Assembly: GCA_023396225.1 (NCBI GenBank) | Contig: JAEWWT010000001.1 | Location: 1-43,975, forward strand | From: Bacillota bacterium | GTDB lineage: Bacteria > Bacillota > Clostridia > Oscillospirales > Ruminococcaceae | Length of the DNA: 43,975 nt | Direction: 5' to 3' | In this document: positions 25,446 through 35,600 of the stretch, piece after piece | Numbering within the stretch: the stretch's first letter is position 1 | How the letters are laid out: every line of letters starts with the position of its first letter | Position numbers and translations under genes: made by a program | The notes under the pieces: model-generated | Databases searched by the model: none | What the model was told of the DNA's origin: nothing | The model's input: only the letters and a program-made list of their open reading frames with translations

Positions 25446-26261
25446 ATGATAGGTGCAGTTATCGGAGATATTGTCGGATCAAGATTTGAATTTAATAATC
25501 ACAGAAGCAAAGAATTTGAACTTTTTACTGACAAGTGTGAAGCTACGGATGACAGCATTATGACGCTGTGTGTTGCAAAGGCTATCATGGAAACGAGCAG
25601 GATTTACAATAAAAAAGAAAAAGAATTTTATCCATACCTTGAAAAAATGACTGTGAAATATATGCAGGAAATCGGACGAAACTATCCTTACTGCGGATAT
25701 GGCGGAATGTTTCAGAAGTGGATTTTCAGCATTGATCCACAGCCTTACAATAGCTTTGGAAACGGTGCGGCTATGAGAATCAGCCCGGTAGGATTTTTTG
25801 CTGAATCTGAATATGAAGTAAAAATGCTTTCTAAAAGCATTACAAGGGTATCACATAATCACAGCGAGGGAATCAAGGGTGCAGAGACTGTTGCAATGAC
25901 TGTATTTTTAGCAAAACAGGGATATACAAAGAATGAGATTGCTGATTATATTTCAGATAATTACTATACGCTCGACTTTACAATTGATGAAATAAGAGAT
26001 ACATATAAGTTCAATGAAACCTGTCAGGAAACTGTCCCGCAGGCAATAGAAGCATTTCTTGAGTCGCGTTCGTTTGAAGATGCAATAAGAACTGCTGTTT
26101 CTGTCGGAGGTGACAGTGATACTCTGGCGGCAATTACGGGAGCAATTGCAGAAGCATATTATGATGTTCCCGATGATATAAGACAGAAAGCACTTTCATA
26201 TCTTGACAAAACCCTTTTGCAGATATATAATGAATGGTATCGTTTTCAAGGACAAAGCTAA
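25446..26261 (+). CDS. ADP-ribosylglycohydrolase (DraG-like) family protein
   Basis: A 271-residue protein starting MIGAVIGDIVGSRFEF. The metal-binding motifs ATDDS near residue 37 and GGDSDTLAAITGAI near residue 220 are those of the DraG/ARH fold, which uses two Mg ions to remove ADP-ribose from proteins or small molecules. GNGAAMR and NHSEG motifs are also present. GAGGGGGG precedes the start. It is followed after 67 bases by the isochorismatase-like gene, so both may handle NAD-derived products. Confidence 0.9.
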   Translation: MIGAVIGDIVGSRFEFNNHRSKEFELFTDKCEATDDSIMTLCVAKAIMETSRIYNKKEKEFYPYLEKMTVKYMQEIGRNYPYCGYGGMFQKWIFSIDPQPYNSFGNGAAMRISPVGFFAESEYEVKMLSKSITRVSHNHSEGIKGAETVAMTVFLAKQGYTKNEIADYISDNYYTLDFTIDEIRDTYKFNETCQETVPQAIEAFLESRSFEDAIRTAVSVGGDSDTLAAITGAIAEAYYDVPDDIRQKALSYLDKTLLQIYNEWYRFQGQS

Positions 26262-26328
26262 ACGTCTTTGACAGCATTGCATTTTCAATGAATACAAACA
26301 TCTTATGTAAATTACAGGAGGAAGAAAT

Positions 26329-26856
26329 ATGGTATTATTAGTTCTTGACACACAAAAGTTTATAACAACAGATAAACTTTATAACTTTGATGTGTTTGTT
26401 TCAAATGTTAAGAAGTTGATTGAAGAAGCAAGAAAAAACAATATGGAAGTAGTATATTGCAGGCATTATGACGATCAGGGCATGTTAAAGGGCAGTGATA
26501 ACTTTCAGATTTATGATGGATTCAAGCCGGAAGAAAATGAAAAAATCTTTGATAAATCTGTAAACAGCTGTTTCAAAGAATCAGGATTGCTTGAATATCT
26601 TCAGTCAAAAGGTGAAGATGAAGTTATATTAGTTGGATTGATGACAGACTATTGCGTTGATGCGTCAATTAAATGCGGCTTTGAACATGGATTAAAGATG
26701 ATTATTCCTGCAAATACAAACTCGACTTTTGATAATGATATTATGTCTGCTGAAACAAGCTACAAATACTACAATGAATTTATGTGGCCAAATAGATATG
26801 CAGAATGTATCCCATTTGAAGACGCAATTGAACTTATTAAAAACAATGCTAAATAA
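26329..26856 (+). CDS. Isochorismatase-family cysteine hydrolase
   Basis: A 175-residue protein starting MVLLVLDTQKFI, with catalytic Asp at residue 7, a likely Lys in IFDKSVNSCF, and the nucleophile Cys in VGLMTDYCVDAS (about residue 109). The family includes nicotinamidases and isochorismatases; the exact substrate is open. AGGAGGAAG precedes the ATG. Co-directional with the ADP-ribosylglycohydrolase gene, and ends before a shared convergent terminator. Confidence 0.85.
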   Translation: MVLLVLDTQKFITTDKLYNFDVFVSNVKKLIEEARKNNMEVVYCRHYDDQGMLKGSDNFQIYDGFKPEENEKIFDKSVNSCFKESGLLEYLQSKGEDEVILVGLMTDYCVDASIKCGFEHGLKMIIPANTNSTFDNDIMSAETSYKYYNEFMWPNRYAECIPFEDAIELIKNNAK

Positions 26857-26908
26857 TCCTTGGGAAGAAATCTGTTAGGATAGATTTTACAAGTTAAGAT
26901 TATAAAAA

Positions 26909-26940
26909 AAGAGCGTGAGTACAACCCACGCTCTTAATTT
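26909..26940. terminator. Bidirectional terminator
   Basis: AAGAGCGTG (26909-26917) pairs with CACGCTCTT (26927-26935), with A-run before and T-rich sequence after. It serves the isochorismatase-like gene on one strand and the GNAT gene on the other. Confidence 0.85.
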
Positions 26941-26942
26941 TA

Positions 26943-27326
26943 TTAATTCAACAAGTAAATTGAACCTTCCTTTTTACAGTCAATCTTCTTATAATACTCA
27001 TCATTTCCAGACATGATGTAAACAGGAAGTTCAGGATAATCCTCCTGCAGACAGCGCATTAACTTTAAGCCAAGTCCATTACCACGATATTTTTCATTTA
27101 CCAGCAGGTCGCACACGTAAATAAACAATGTGTCAACAATTGAGCGTGAATATCCGCATATTTTTCCGTCAGCTAATGCAAGATAGGTGATGGATTGCTC
27201 AAAGCTTTTTCTGTATTTTGAGGCGTTAGGTTCTTCCCAGTAGATTGCCCAGTCCTCACCTTCCTGCCTGATAAGCTCCATAAGCTCGTCTTCATATTTT
27301 GGCTCATATCTGATTATTTTAAACAT
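26943..27326 (-). CDS. GNAT family N-acetyltransferase
   Basis: A 127-residue protein with the GNAT core: YLALADGKICGYSRS (beta strands), then CDLLVNEKYRGNGLGLKLM, where RGNGLG is the acetyl-CoA pyrophosphate loop, and VYIMSGNDEYYKKIDCKKEG. Substrate unknown. GAGGAG precedes the ATG. It is read toward the terminator at 26909, away from the tRNA cluster. Confidence 0.85.
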   Translation of the reverse strand: MFKIIRYEPKYEDELMELIRQEGEDWAIYWEEPNASKYRKSFEQSITYLALADGKICGYSRSIVDTLFIYVCDLLVNEKYRGNGLGLKLMRCLQEDYPELPVYIMSGNDEYYKKIDCKKEGSIYLLN

Positions 27327-27363
27327 AATTATGTCTCCTCTCTTTGATGTTTTCTGTAAAATA

Positions 27364-27393
27364 AAAAACTGCCTGATAACTCAAGCAGTTTTT
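27364..27393 (-). terminator. Terminator of the tRNA transcript
   Basis: AAAAACTGC (27364-27372) and GCAGTTTTT (27385-27393) form a 9-bp stem. On the minus strand it follows tRNA-His and ends in a U-run. Confidence 0.8.
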
Positions 27394-27395
27394 AG

Positions 27396-27473
27396 TGGGG
27401 TGGGTAATGGGAATTGAACCCACGACCTTCGGGACCACAATCCGACGCTGTAACCAACTGAGCTACACCCACC
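27396..27473 (-). tRNA. tRNA-His (GTG)
   Basis: Minus strand: acceptor GTGGGTG with an extra 5' G (position -1) opposite the discriminator C, as required for tRNA-His; D arm GTAGCTCAGTTGG; anticodon loop TTGTGGT with anticodon GTG; T arm GTGGGTTCAATTCCCAT; encoded CCA. The last anticodon-stem pair looks like A-C. It is the last of three tRNAs. Confidence 0.95.
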
Positions 27474-27541
27474 ATACTATTAAGACCCTATATTAAAATT
27501 AAACCGCAGAATAACAAGCTTGCACATCTGCGGCTCAATGT

Positions 27542-27618
27542 TGGCGCGCCTTATTGGACTCGAACCAATGGCTTACTGCTTAGAAGGCAGTTACTCTATC
27601 CAGCTGAGTTAAAGGCGC
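27542..27618 (-). tRNA. tRNA-Arg (TCT)
   Basis: Minus strand: acceptor GCGCCTT pairs with AAGGCGC, discriminator G and encoded CCA. Anticodon stem ACTGC/GCAGT with loop CTTCTAA, anticodon TCT. T arm ATTGGTTCGAGTCCAAT. It reads AGA codons. Confidence 0.95.
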
Positions 27619-27627
27619 ACATAAAAA

Positions 27628-27701
<74 letters not shown>

Positions 27702-27728
27702 AAAGTATTATCTCTGACAACGAAATAT

Positions 27729-27757
27729 ATTATATCATGCAGATTCAATGTTGTCAA
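27729..27757 (-). promoter_or_regulatory. Consensus promoter of the tRNA cluster
   Basis: Minus strand TTGACA (27752-27757), 17-base spacer, TATAAT (27729-27734), about 20 bases before tRNA-Gly. A perfect sigma-A promoter, as expected for stable RNA. Confidence 0.9.
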
Positions 27758-27848
27758 CCCCTTTCTGAAAAAAAATTAGCGGCATATTAGTAGCCTGCAT
27801 CTTATATGATTATATATAAATAAAAGTATATGAGGGATGGAGATTATT

Positions 27849-28325
27849 ATGAAGTTTTTAAAATCAATTGTACCGTTTATTGTCATTCTTGTGCTGACAC
27901 TTGGCATGGGGTATATCGGGTCACTTTTAGGCGGAGATGCTGCGACATCCTATAGCCAAGACATTGTGCGTCCTTCATTCAGTCCGCCTGCAATTGTTTT
28001 CCCAATAGTATGGACAATTCTATACATCCTTATGGCTGTTTCTGCATACATAATATATCGTTCGGACAGCCCAGACAAACAAAAAGCTCTTGCAATATAC
28101 GCTATTCAGCTTATATTAAATATATTATGGACACCTATTTTCTTTGAATTAAAAAGATACTTCGGTGCATTTCTATGGATAATATTACTGATCGTATGGG
28201 TTATAATAATGATTAAAGAGTTCAAAAAAATCAATAAGACAGCCGCTTATCTTCAGATTCCATATTTACTTTGGCTCATATTTGCAGCAATTTTAAATTT
28301 TGCAGTTTTTATGCTTAACAGATAG
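27849..28325 (+). CDS. TspO/MBR family membrane protein
   Basis: About 158 residues with five hydrophobic segments, the TspO fold. VRPSFSPPAIVFPIVWTILYILMAVSAYIIY and LNILWTPIFFELKRYFGAF carry the conserved Trp and Pro residues of the ligand pocket. It binds porphyrins or sterols in other bacteria; role in this species unknown. The ATG at 27849 follows GGAG at seven bases; an ATG twelve bases upstream is less well placed. It stands alone. Confidence 0.9.
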   Translation: MKFLKSIVPFIVILVLTLGMGYIGSLLGGDAATSYSQDIVRPSFSPPAIVFPIVWTILYILMAVSAYIIYRSDSPDKQKALAIYAIQLILNILWTPIFFELKRYFGAFLWIILLIVWVIIMIKEFKKINKTAAYLQIPYLLWLIFAAILNFAVFMLNR

Positions 28326-28414
28326 TTAAAAAAAGTAGGCATTCCAAAATAACTTTAACAATTGGCACAAGGTTTGTACCCTTTGCTAAAAGTGACTTAA
28401 ATCGTCAAAAATCA

Positions 28415-28443
28415 TTGACATAATTGCTTGTTTATGTTATACT
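28415..28443 (+). promoter_or_regulatory. Promoter of the pyrimidine operon
   Basis: TTGACA (28415-28420), 17-base spacer, TATACT (28438-28443). Transcription would start near 28450, just ahead of the PyrR binding site. Confidence 0.85.
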
Positions 28444-28462
28444 AACTTCAATGCAAAGACAA

Positions 28463-28493
28463 CCTTTAAGTTAATCCCGTGAGATTGACAAGG
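28463..28493 (+). promoter_or_regulatory. PyrR-binding anti-antiterminator hairpin
   Basis: CCTTTAA, then stem GTTAATC, loop CCGTGA and stem GATTGAC, then AAGG. This matches the PyrR recognition hairpin of Firmicutes (UUUAA...UCCxGxGAG). With UMP or UTP, PyrR holds this hairpin and allows the terminator at 28553 to form. Confidence 0.85.
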
Positions 28494-28552
28494 CAGTCAA
28501 AGTAAGCGGTTTATGCCGTATATAGCTATGAGTATATAACTATAAAATTACT

Positions 28553-28588
28553 ACCTGTCTGTCGAAAATGGCCGACAGGTTTTTTTAT
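28553..28588 (+). terminator. Attenuator terminator of the pyrimidine operon
   Basis: ACCTGTC (28553-28559) pairs with GACAGGT (28574-28580), with inner GTC/GGC pairing, and is followed by a run of seven or more T. It lies 20 bases before pyrR and is the OFF structure of the PyrR switch. Confidence 0.85.
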
Positions 28589-28607
28589 ATTCAAAGGAGG
28601 TGATGAT

Positions 28608-29132
28608 GTGGTTCAGAAGGCTGTTATCATGGACGAAAATGCTATAAAAAGAGCAATTGCCAGAATTTCTTACGAAATAGTTGAACGCAATAAAGGCATT
28701 GACGACATCAGTATCATTGGAATCATGTCAAGAGGAGTGCATATTGCAAACCGAATCGCCGATAAACTTAATGAACTTGAGGGAAGACGCCCTGAAGTGG
28801 GGACACTTGATATAACATCTTACAGAGATGATGAAAAACATATATCCGGAAGCGATAACACAAATATTCAGTTTTCAGTCAAGAATAAAAAGGTTATTCT
28901 TGTTGATGATGTAATTTATACGGGAAGAAGCAGCAGAGCGGCTATTGATGCTGTAATGAGCAGGGGAAGACCGCAGAGCATTCAGCTTGCTGTTCTTGTT
29001 GACAGAGGCCACAGGGAACTTCCGATGAGAGCTGATTATATCGGCAAAAATGTCCCGACATCAAGGGAAGAGGCCGTCAAGGTAATGATGACAGAGGCTG
29101 ACAGCATTGAACAGGTAATTATTGTTGAATAG
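28608..29132 (+). CDS. pyrR: PyrR bifunctional attenuation regulator / uracil phosphoribosyltransferase
   Basis: A 174-residue protein with the PRPP-binding motif VILVDDVIYTGRSSRAA near residue 100 and the family pieces IIGIMSRGVHIANRI, DITSYRDD and VLVDRGHRELPMRADYIGKNVPTS. It binds pyr mRNA when UMP is high and causes termination. The start is GTG at 28608, seven bases after GGAGG. It is first in the operon directly behind its own attenuator. Confidence 0.95.
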   Translation: MVQKAVIMDENAIKRAIARISYEIVERNKGIDDISIIGIMSRGVHIANRIADKLNELEGRRPEVGTLDITSYRDDEKHISGSDNTNIQFSVKNKKVILVDDVIYTGRSSRAAIDAVMSRGRPQSIQLAVLVDRGHRELPMRADYIGKNVPTSREEAVKVMMTEADSIEQVIIVE

Positions 29133-29144
29133 GAGATTTCCATT

Positions 29145-29266
29145 GAAAAGTTTGAAAATAAATTTTCAAACTACGAGTTTTGTTTTTTCGGTTATCACCT
29201 CAATTTGCTTAGATGAATTTATTCAGCTTGCAGACACACAAAACTCAGAAAGAAATGGTAGTAAAT
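29145..29266 (+). promoter_or_regulatory. pyrR-pyrC spacer with two inverted repeats
   Basis: GTTTGAAAAT...ATTTTCAAAC (about 29151-29172) is a tight palindrome followed by a T-rich stretch. GAGTTTTG (29176-29183) and CAAAACTC (29239-29246) can pair and would bring the folded region close to the weak pyrC ribosome binding site. It is not a second PyrR site, since no UCCxGxGAG loop is present. The role is uncertain. Confidence 0.35.
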
Positions 29267-30526
29267 ATGAAAAGTATTTTATTTAAGAATATCAGGGCAG
29301 TTGATACCAAAACAGACACAAGATGTGACGTTTTGATAAAAGACGGAATTATTGCTGATATTTCAGAAAATATAACTGAAAGTGCAGACAGAATTGTTGA
29401 TGGAACAAAGCTTACAGTTATCCCGTCGCTTTTTGATATGCATGTTCATTTCAGAGATCCTGGACAGACACACAAAGAGGATGTTTTAACTGGATGTGCA
29501 GCAGCACTTGCTGGCGGAGTTACAGGAGTAGCATGTATGCCGAATACATCGCCTGCAATTGATACTCCTGAAATTGTTCAGTATATAGTTGATAAAGCAA
29601 AAGGAACAGGCGTTGAAGTTTATCCTGCAGGCTGTATTACAAGAGGCATGAAGGGTGGAGAGTTATATGACCATACTTCACTTGGAGTAAAGTTGCTTTC
29701 CGATGACGGAAGGCCTGTTGCAAATGCAGAGCTTATGAGAAAAGCTCTTGAAGAAACAAACAAAACAGGGATGTTGATTGTTTCTCATTGTGAGGATCTA
29801 GATATAATAAACGGCGGAATAATAAACAAGGGTGTTGTTTCCGAAAAGCTTGGCGTCAAGGGAATGGACAGAGCTTCGGAGGACAGCATAACAGCAAGGG
29901 AAATTGCTCTTGCAATGTCTTGTGACGCAAGAGTTCATATATGCCATGTATCCACAAAAGGAAGCATGGAAATTATAAAGGATGCTAAGGCAAGAGGAGT
30001 TAAAGTTACCTGTGAAACATGTCCGCATTACTTTATACTTACAGAAGAAAAGGTGCTTGCAAAAGATGCTGATTACAGAATGAATCCTCCGCTTAGAACT
30101 GAGGAGGACAGGCTTGCGGTTATGCAGGCAGTTATTGACGGAACAGTTGATTGCATTGTTACTGACCATGCACCTCATGCAAATGAAGAAAAAGCTGATT
30201 TTCTTAAAGCTCCTAATGGGGTTGTCGGACTTGAAACATCACTCGCTGCAACTCTGACAACGCTTTATCAAACAGGCAAGATAAGCCTTAATAAGATAGT
30301 TGAGCTCATGTCATATAATCCAAGAAAGCTTCTCGGAATAGATACTGTAAAGTTTCAAAAAGGACAGAAAGCAAGTCTTGCAGTTATAGATACAGATATG
30401 GAATGGACAGTTGATCCTGAAAAGCTTCATTCAAAATCACATAATACTGTTTTTAAGGGTGAAAAATTCAGAGGAAAGGTTGTAATGACCTTATCCGATG
30501 GTGAAATAAAATACGAATTAAATTAA
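29267..30526 (+). CDS. pyrC: Dihydroorotase
   Basis: About 419 residues. The zinc-site motif DMHVHFRDPGQTHKED (about residues 50-65), GVACMPNTSPAID, CEDLDIINGG-like SHCEDL, and the catalytic Asp region IVTDHAPHA near residue 300 define a class I dihydroorotase, which closes carbamoyl-aspartate to dihydroorotate. I chose MKSILFKNIRAVD as start because homologues begin there; the longer frame from 29213 lacks a site. The ribosome binding site (AGAAATGG) is weak. Confidence 0.93.
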   Translation: MKSILFKNIRAVDTKTDTRCDVLIKDGIIADISENITESADRIVDGTKLTVIPSLFDMHVHFRDPGQTHKEDVLTGCAAALAGGVTGVACMPNTSPAIDTPEIVQYIVDKAKGTGVEVYPAGCITRGMKGGELYDHTSLGVKLLSDDGRPVANAELMRKALEETNKTGMLIVSHCEDLDIINGGIINKGVVSEKLGVKGMDRASEDSITAREIALAMSCDARVHICHVSTKGSMEIIKDAKARGVKVTCETCPHYFILTEEKVLAKDADYRMNPPLRTEEDRLAVMQAVIDGTVDCIVTDHAPHANEEKADFLKAPNGVVGLETSLAATLTTLYQTGKISLNKIVELMSYNPRKLLGIDTVKFQKGQKASLAVIDTDMEWTVDPEKLHSKSHNTVFKGEKFRGKVVMTLSDGEIKYELN

Positions 30527-30540
30527 GGAGTGTGCTGCAG

Positions 30541-31476
30541 ATGTCATTTGACAGAATGATTGAAAAAATTATCGAAACACAGAATCCTACGGTTGTGGGA
30601 CTTGATCCGAAGATGGATTTTGTTCCGTCTTATATCAAGGAAAAGTATTTTGCACAGTACGGAAAAACATTGCAGGCAGCAGCTGCGGCAATACTGGAAT
30701 TTAACAAGGGACTAATTGATGCTGTATGTGATGTTGTTCCAGCTGTAAAGCCTCAGTCAGCTTATTATGAAATGTATGGCTTTTATGGTGTAAAGGCTTT
30801 GTATGATACAATTCAATATGCAAAAGAAAAAGGTATGTTTGTTATCGTTGACGGAAAGAGAAACGATATCGGTGCAACAATGCAGGCTTATTCAACTGCT
30901 TACCTCGGAAAGACTGATATTGCCGACGGTATTGAGGAAGAGGCTTTCAGCGCTGATGCTCTCACAGTCAACGGATATCTTGGAACAGATGGTATTTCAC
31001 CACTGACAGATATCTGTAAAAGCGATGACAAGTGTATCTTTGTTCTTGTCAAGACTTCAAACAAGTCATCAGGAGAATTACAGGACAAGCTTATGCAGGA
31101 CGGCAGCACAGTTTACAATGCAATGGGTGAAATGTGTGAACAGTGGGGAGCTGACAATATAGGCAAATATGGTTACTCTGCTGTAGGTGCTGTTGTCGGT
31201 GCAACTTATCCTAAACAGCTTGCTGAAATGAGAGCAAAGCTTCCGCACACATTCTTCCTTGTACCTGGCTATGGTGCGCAGGGTGGTGGTGCAGAAGGCG
31301 TTGCAAAGGGATTTGACAAAAATGGTATTGGTGCTATAGTAAACTCTTCAAGAGCAGTTATGTGCGCATATAAGACAGAGGGCTGTGACGAAAAGGAATT
31401 TGCAGCAGCTGCACGCAGGGAAGTTTTAAGAATGAAAGAGGATATAACTTCTCATATACTTGTAATAAAAGCATGA
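30541..31476 (+). CDS. pyrF: Orotidine 5'-phosphate decarboxylase, type 2
   Basis: A 311-residue protein, longer than the short PyrF type. VVGLDPKMDF, VPAVKPQSAYYEMYG and the active-site VIVDGKRNDIGATMQAYS motif (DxKRxDI) are present, as is VPGYGAQGG. It makes UMP. AAGGAG lies before the ATG at 30541; a GTG nine bases upstream is too close to that site. It begins 14 bases after pyrC. Confidence 0.95.
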   Translation: MSFDRMIEKIIETQNPTVVGLDPKMDFVPSYIKEKYFAQYGKTLQAAAAAILEFNKGLIDAVCDVVPAVKPQSAYYEMYGFYGVKALYDTIQYAKEKGMFVIVDGKRNDIGATMQAYSTAYLGKTDIADGIEEEAFSADALTVNGYLGTDGISPLTDICKSDDKCIFVLVKTSNKSSGELQDKLMQDGSTVYNAMGEMCEQWGADNIGKYGYSAVGAVVGATYPKQLAEMRAKLPHTFFLVPGYGAQGGGAEGVAKGFDKNGIGAIVNSSRAVMCAYKTEGCDEKEFAAAARREVLRMKEDITSHILVIKA

Positions 31477-31516
31477 TAATAATATTTCAACATATAAAAT
31501 AACAGGAGGTAACCAG

Positions 31517-32629
31517 ATGTCTTTATTTAACATTGGTGATAAAGCATATGTTATGCTTGCAGATGGAACAGTTTTTGAAGGCTATTCCTTCGGAGCAAAG
31601 GGAACATCTATAGGTGAAATTGTCTTTGCAACAGGCATGACAGGATATGAAGAAACATTGTCAGATCCTAGCTACTTTGGTCAGATTGTAACGCAGACTT
31701 TTCCTCTTATAGGTAACTATGGTGTGAATGATTATGACTATGAATCAGATACTTCTGTAGTAAGCGGATATATTGTAAGGGAATGGTGCAATACTCCTTC
31801 AAACTTCAGAAGTGAGGGTGACGTTGACGGATTCCTTAAAAAGCACAATATAATTGGTATCCACTCAATTGATACAAGATGTCTTACAAGAATTATCAGA
31901 GAACACGGCGTTATGAACGGTGTGATCACTACTGAAAATGTCTATGAGAAGAAAGATGAGCTTTTAAAGAAGATAAATGCTTTTACAATCAAGGATGCAG
32001 TAAAGTCTGTAACTGTTGATAAGAAGCAGGAATTCAAGGCAGAAAATCCACTTTATGATGTTGTTCTTTTTGACTTTGGATACAAGTTTAACATCAGACG
32101 AGAGCTTTTAAAGAGAGGCTGTAATGTTACAGTTGTTCCTGCTTGTACAACTGCTGAAGAAATCAAGAAAATTAATCCTGATGGAATCATGCTTTCAAAC
32201 GGCCCTGGAGATCCGTCTGAAAATGTTGAAGTCATTGAGAATCTTAAGAAAATCAACGAGCTTAAAATTCCTACATTCGGTATCTGTCTTGGACATCAGC
32301 TTATGGCTCTTGCAAACGGAGCAAAGACTGAAAAGCTAAAGTATGGTCACAGAGGTGCAAACCAGCCTGTTGACGATATCGCACATGACAAAACCTTTGT
32401 TACTTCACAGAACCATGGTTACGCTGTTATTAGCAGCAGTATTGACAATTCTGTCGGTGAGGTTTCACATAAGAATGCAAACGATCAGACCTGTGAGGGT
32501 GTAAGATATAAAAACTTCCCTTGCTTTACTGTTCAGTTTCATCCTGAAGCTTGCGGAGGCCCACATGATACAGCATATTTGTTTGAGGAATTTATTGCAA
32601 TGATAAAAAAAGATAAGGAGGACAAATAA
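31517..32629 (+). CDS. carA: Carbamoyl phosphate synthase small subunit
   Basis: A 370-residue protein. The N-terminal CPSase_sm domain has LADGTVFEGYSFG and ETLSDPSYFGQIV; the class I glutamine amidotransferase domain has LSNGPGDP, the nucleophile in FGICLGHQLMALA and the His-Glu in VQFHPEACGG. It feeds ammonia from glutamine to CarB. AGGAGG precedes the ATG. It lies one base before carB. Confidence 0.95.
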   Translation: MSLFNIGDKAYVMLADGTVFEGYSFGAKGTSIGEIVFATGMTGYEETLSDPSYFGQIVTQTFPLIGNYGVNDYDYESDTSVVSGYIVREWCNTPSNFRSEGDVDGFLKKHNIIGIHSIDTRCLTRIIREHGVMNGVITTENVYEKKDELLKKINAFTIKDAVKSVTVDKKQEFKAENPLYDVVLFDFGYKFNIRRELLKRGCNVTVVPACTTAEEIKKINPDGIMLSNGPGDPSENVEVIENLKKINELKIPTFGICLGHQLMALANGAKTEKLKYGHRGANQPVDDIAHDKTFVTSQNHGYAVISSSIDNSVGEVSHKNANDQTCEGVRYKNFPCFTVQFHPEACGGPHDTAYLFEEFIAMIKKDKEDK

Positions 32630-32630
32630 G

Positions 32631-35600
32631 ATGCCATTACGTTCAGATATTAAGAAAGTCCTCGTTATAGGTTCAGGCCCTATTATTATCGGTCAGGCTG
32701 CAGAGTTTGACTATGCAGGTACACAGGCTTGCCGTGCTTTGAAGCAGGAGGGTCTTGAAGTTGTTCTTATCAACTCAAACCCAGCTACAATCATGACAGA
32801 TAAGGCTATGGCTGATAAGGTTTATATTGAACCTCTTACACTTGATGTTATTAAAAAAATTATAGAAATTGAAAAGCCTGACTCAATTCTTTCAACTCTC
32901 GGCGGTCAGACAGGACTCACACTTTCAATGCAGTTAGCTGAAGAAGGTTTCCTTGATTCACATAATGTAAAGCTTCTCGGTGCAAATCCGGAAACTATCC
33001 ATAAGGCAGAGGATAGACAGGCTTTTAAGGATACAATGGAGAAAATCGGTGAACCATGTATTCCGTCAAAGGTTGTTGAAACAGTTGAGGATGCAGTTGA
33101 GTTCTGTAAGAATGAAATCGGATATCCTGCTATTGTACGTCCCGCATTTACACTCGGAGGCACAGGCGGTGGTATTGCTTACAGCGAAGAAGAACTCATT
33201 GATATTGCAACAAACGGATTAAGACTTTCGCCTATAACACAGATACTTGTTGAAAAATGTATCAGCGGCTGGAAAGAAATCGAGTTTGAAGTTATCAGAG
33301 ACAGCAAGGGAAATGTAATTACTGTCTGTTCAATGGAAAACTTTGACCCGGTTGGAGTTCATACAGGCGATAGTATAGTTATTGCTCCTGCTGTTACACT
33401 TACAGATAAAGAATATCAGATGCTCAGAACTGCTGCTCTCAACATCATTTCAGAGCTTAAGGTTGAGGGCGGATGTAACTGTCAGTTTGCTCTTCATCCA
33501 ACATCATTTGACTATGCAGTTATCGAGGTAAACCCAAGAGTATCACGTTCATCAGCACTTGCTTCAAAGGCAACAGGTTATCCTATTGCAAAGGTTGCAA
33601 CAAGAATTGCTATCGGATACAGCCTTGATGAAATTATAAATGCAGTTACAGGCAAGACATACGCTTGCTTTGAACCTGCACTTGACTATGTAGTAGTAAA
33701 ATTCCCTAAGTGGGCTTTCGATAAATTCGTTTATGCAAAGAGAACCCTTGGCACACAGATGAAGGCAACAGGCGAGGTAATGGCAATCGGTACATCATTT
33801 GAGCAGGCTATGATGAAGGCTGTACGTTCAATTGAACTTGGACTTGATACAATGAACCTCAAAAAGCTTACAGAGAAGTCAGATCAGGAAATCAGAGATC
33901 TGCTTTATGTTGTTGATGATGAGCGTTCATTTGCTGTATTTGAAGCTTTAAAGCGTGGGGTTACTGTTGAAGAAATCCACGAAATAACAATGATAGATAA
34001 CTGGTTCCTCTCAAAACTCCTCAATCTTGTAAACCTTGAAAAGTATCTTGCTGAAGATACTCTTACAGAAGATAAATATGATATTGCAAAGAAGTACGGT
34101 TATCTTGACAGCACTATTGAGCGCATAAGCGGCCAGAAGTGTCCTAAGAGAACAAGAGCTGTATTCAAGATGGTTGATACATGCGCAGGAGAGTTCAAGG
34201 CTGAAACTCCTTACTTCTATTCAACTTTCGATAAGGAAAATGAAGCAGAGCAGTTTATAAAAAGAACTGACAAGGGCAAGAAAAAGGTTATCGTATTCGG
34301 TTCAGGCCCTATCAGAATTGGTCAGGGTATTGAATTTGACTACTGCTCAGTACACTGCGTATGGGCACTCAAGGAAATGGGTTATGAAGCTGTTATCTGC
34401 AACAACAACCCTGAAACAGTTTCAACTGACTTTGATACAGGCGACAGACTTTATTTTGATCCGCTAACAAAGGAAGATGTTGAAGCAATTATTGAAACTG
34501 AAAAGCCTTACGGCGTTGTAGTTCAGTTTGGTGGTCAGACAGCTATCAAGCTTACAAAGCACCTTTCAGATATGGGTGTAAATATTCTCGGAACATCTGC
34601 TGACAGCATTGATGCCGCAGAAGACAGAGAGCGTTTTGATGAACTTCTCAACAAGTGTCAGATTCCTCGTCCGGCAGGTCATACAGTTATGACTGTTGAA
34701 GAAGCACTCAAGGCTGCAAATGACCTTGGTTATCCTGTTCTTATGCGTCCTTCATATGTTCTCGGCGGTCAGAATATGATCATTGCACATTCAGATCAGG
34801 ATATTATTGAATACATGGAGATCATCTCAAGAGGCGGACTTGAAAATCCTGTTCTCATAGACAAGTATATGATGGGTAAGGAAGTTGAAGTTGACGCAAT
34901 CTGCGATGGTACTGACTATGTAATTCCTGGCATCATGGAGCATATCGAACGTGCAGGAGTTCACTCTGGTGACTCAATTTCAGTATACCCTGCACTTACT
35001 CTTACAAAGAGAATAAGAGAAACAATCATTGAGTATACAAGACGTCTTTCAATGGAATTGAAAGTTATAGGACTTGTAAACATTCAGTATGTTGTTTATA
35101 ACAATGAAGTTTACGTTATCGAAGTAAACCCACGTTCTTCAAGAACTGTTCCTTACATCTCAAAGGTAACAGGCGTTCCTATGGTTGATATTGCAACAAA
35201 GATAATGCTTGGTGAAAGCCTTAAGCAACAGGGTTATCAGAGCGGACTTTATAAGGAAGCAGATTATATTGCAGTAAAGGTTCCTGTATTCAGCTTTGAA
35301 AAGCTCCATGATGTTGACACAGCACTCGGACCTGAGATGAAGTCAACAGGTGAATGTCTTGGTATTGCAAAGACATTTGAAGACGCATTGTTCAAGGGAC
35401 TTGTTGCAGCAGGCTACAACATGAAGAAGAGCGGAGGAGTTCTCCTTACAGTAAGAGATACTGACAAGCAGGAAATTATCTATGTTGCTGAAAAGTTTGA
35501 AAAGCTTGGATTTGACTTATATGCAACAAGCGGAACAGCTTCAGTTCTTAACAAGAATATGATTGCAACAAACGTTGTAAGAAGGGTTTCTGAAGAAAAG

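Noticed and set aside
29145..29266. A second PyrR attenuator between pyrR and pyrC
   Set aside because: The hairpins lack the UCCxGxGAG loop and no GC-rich terminator with a U-run is present.
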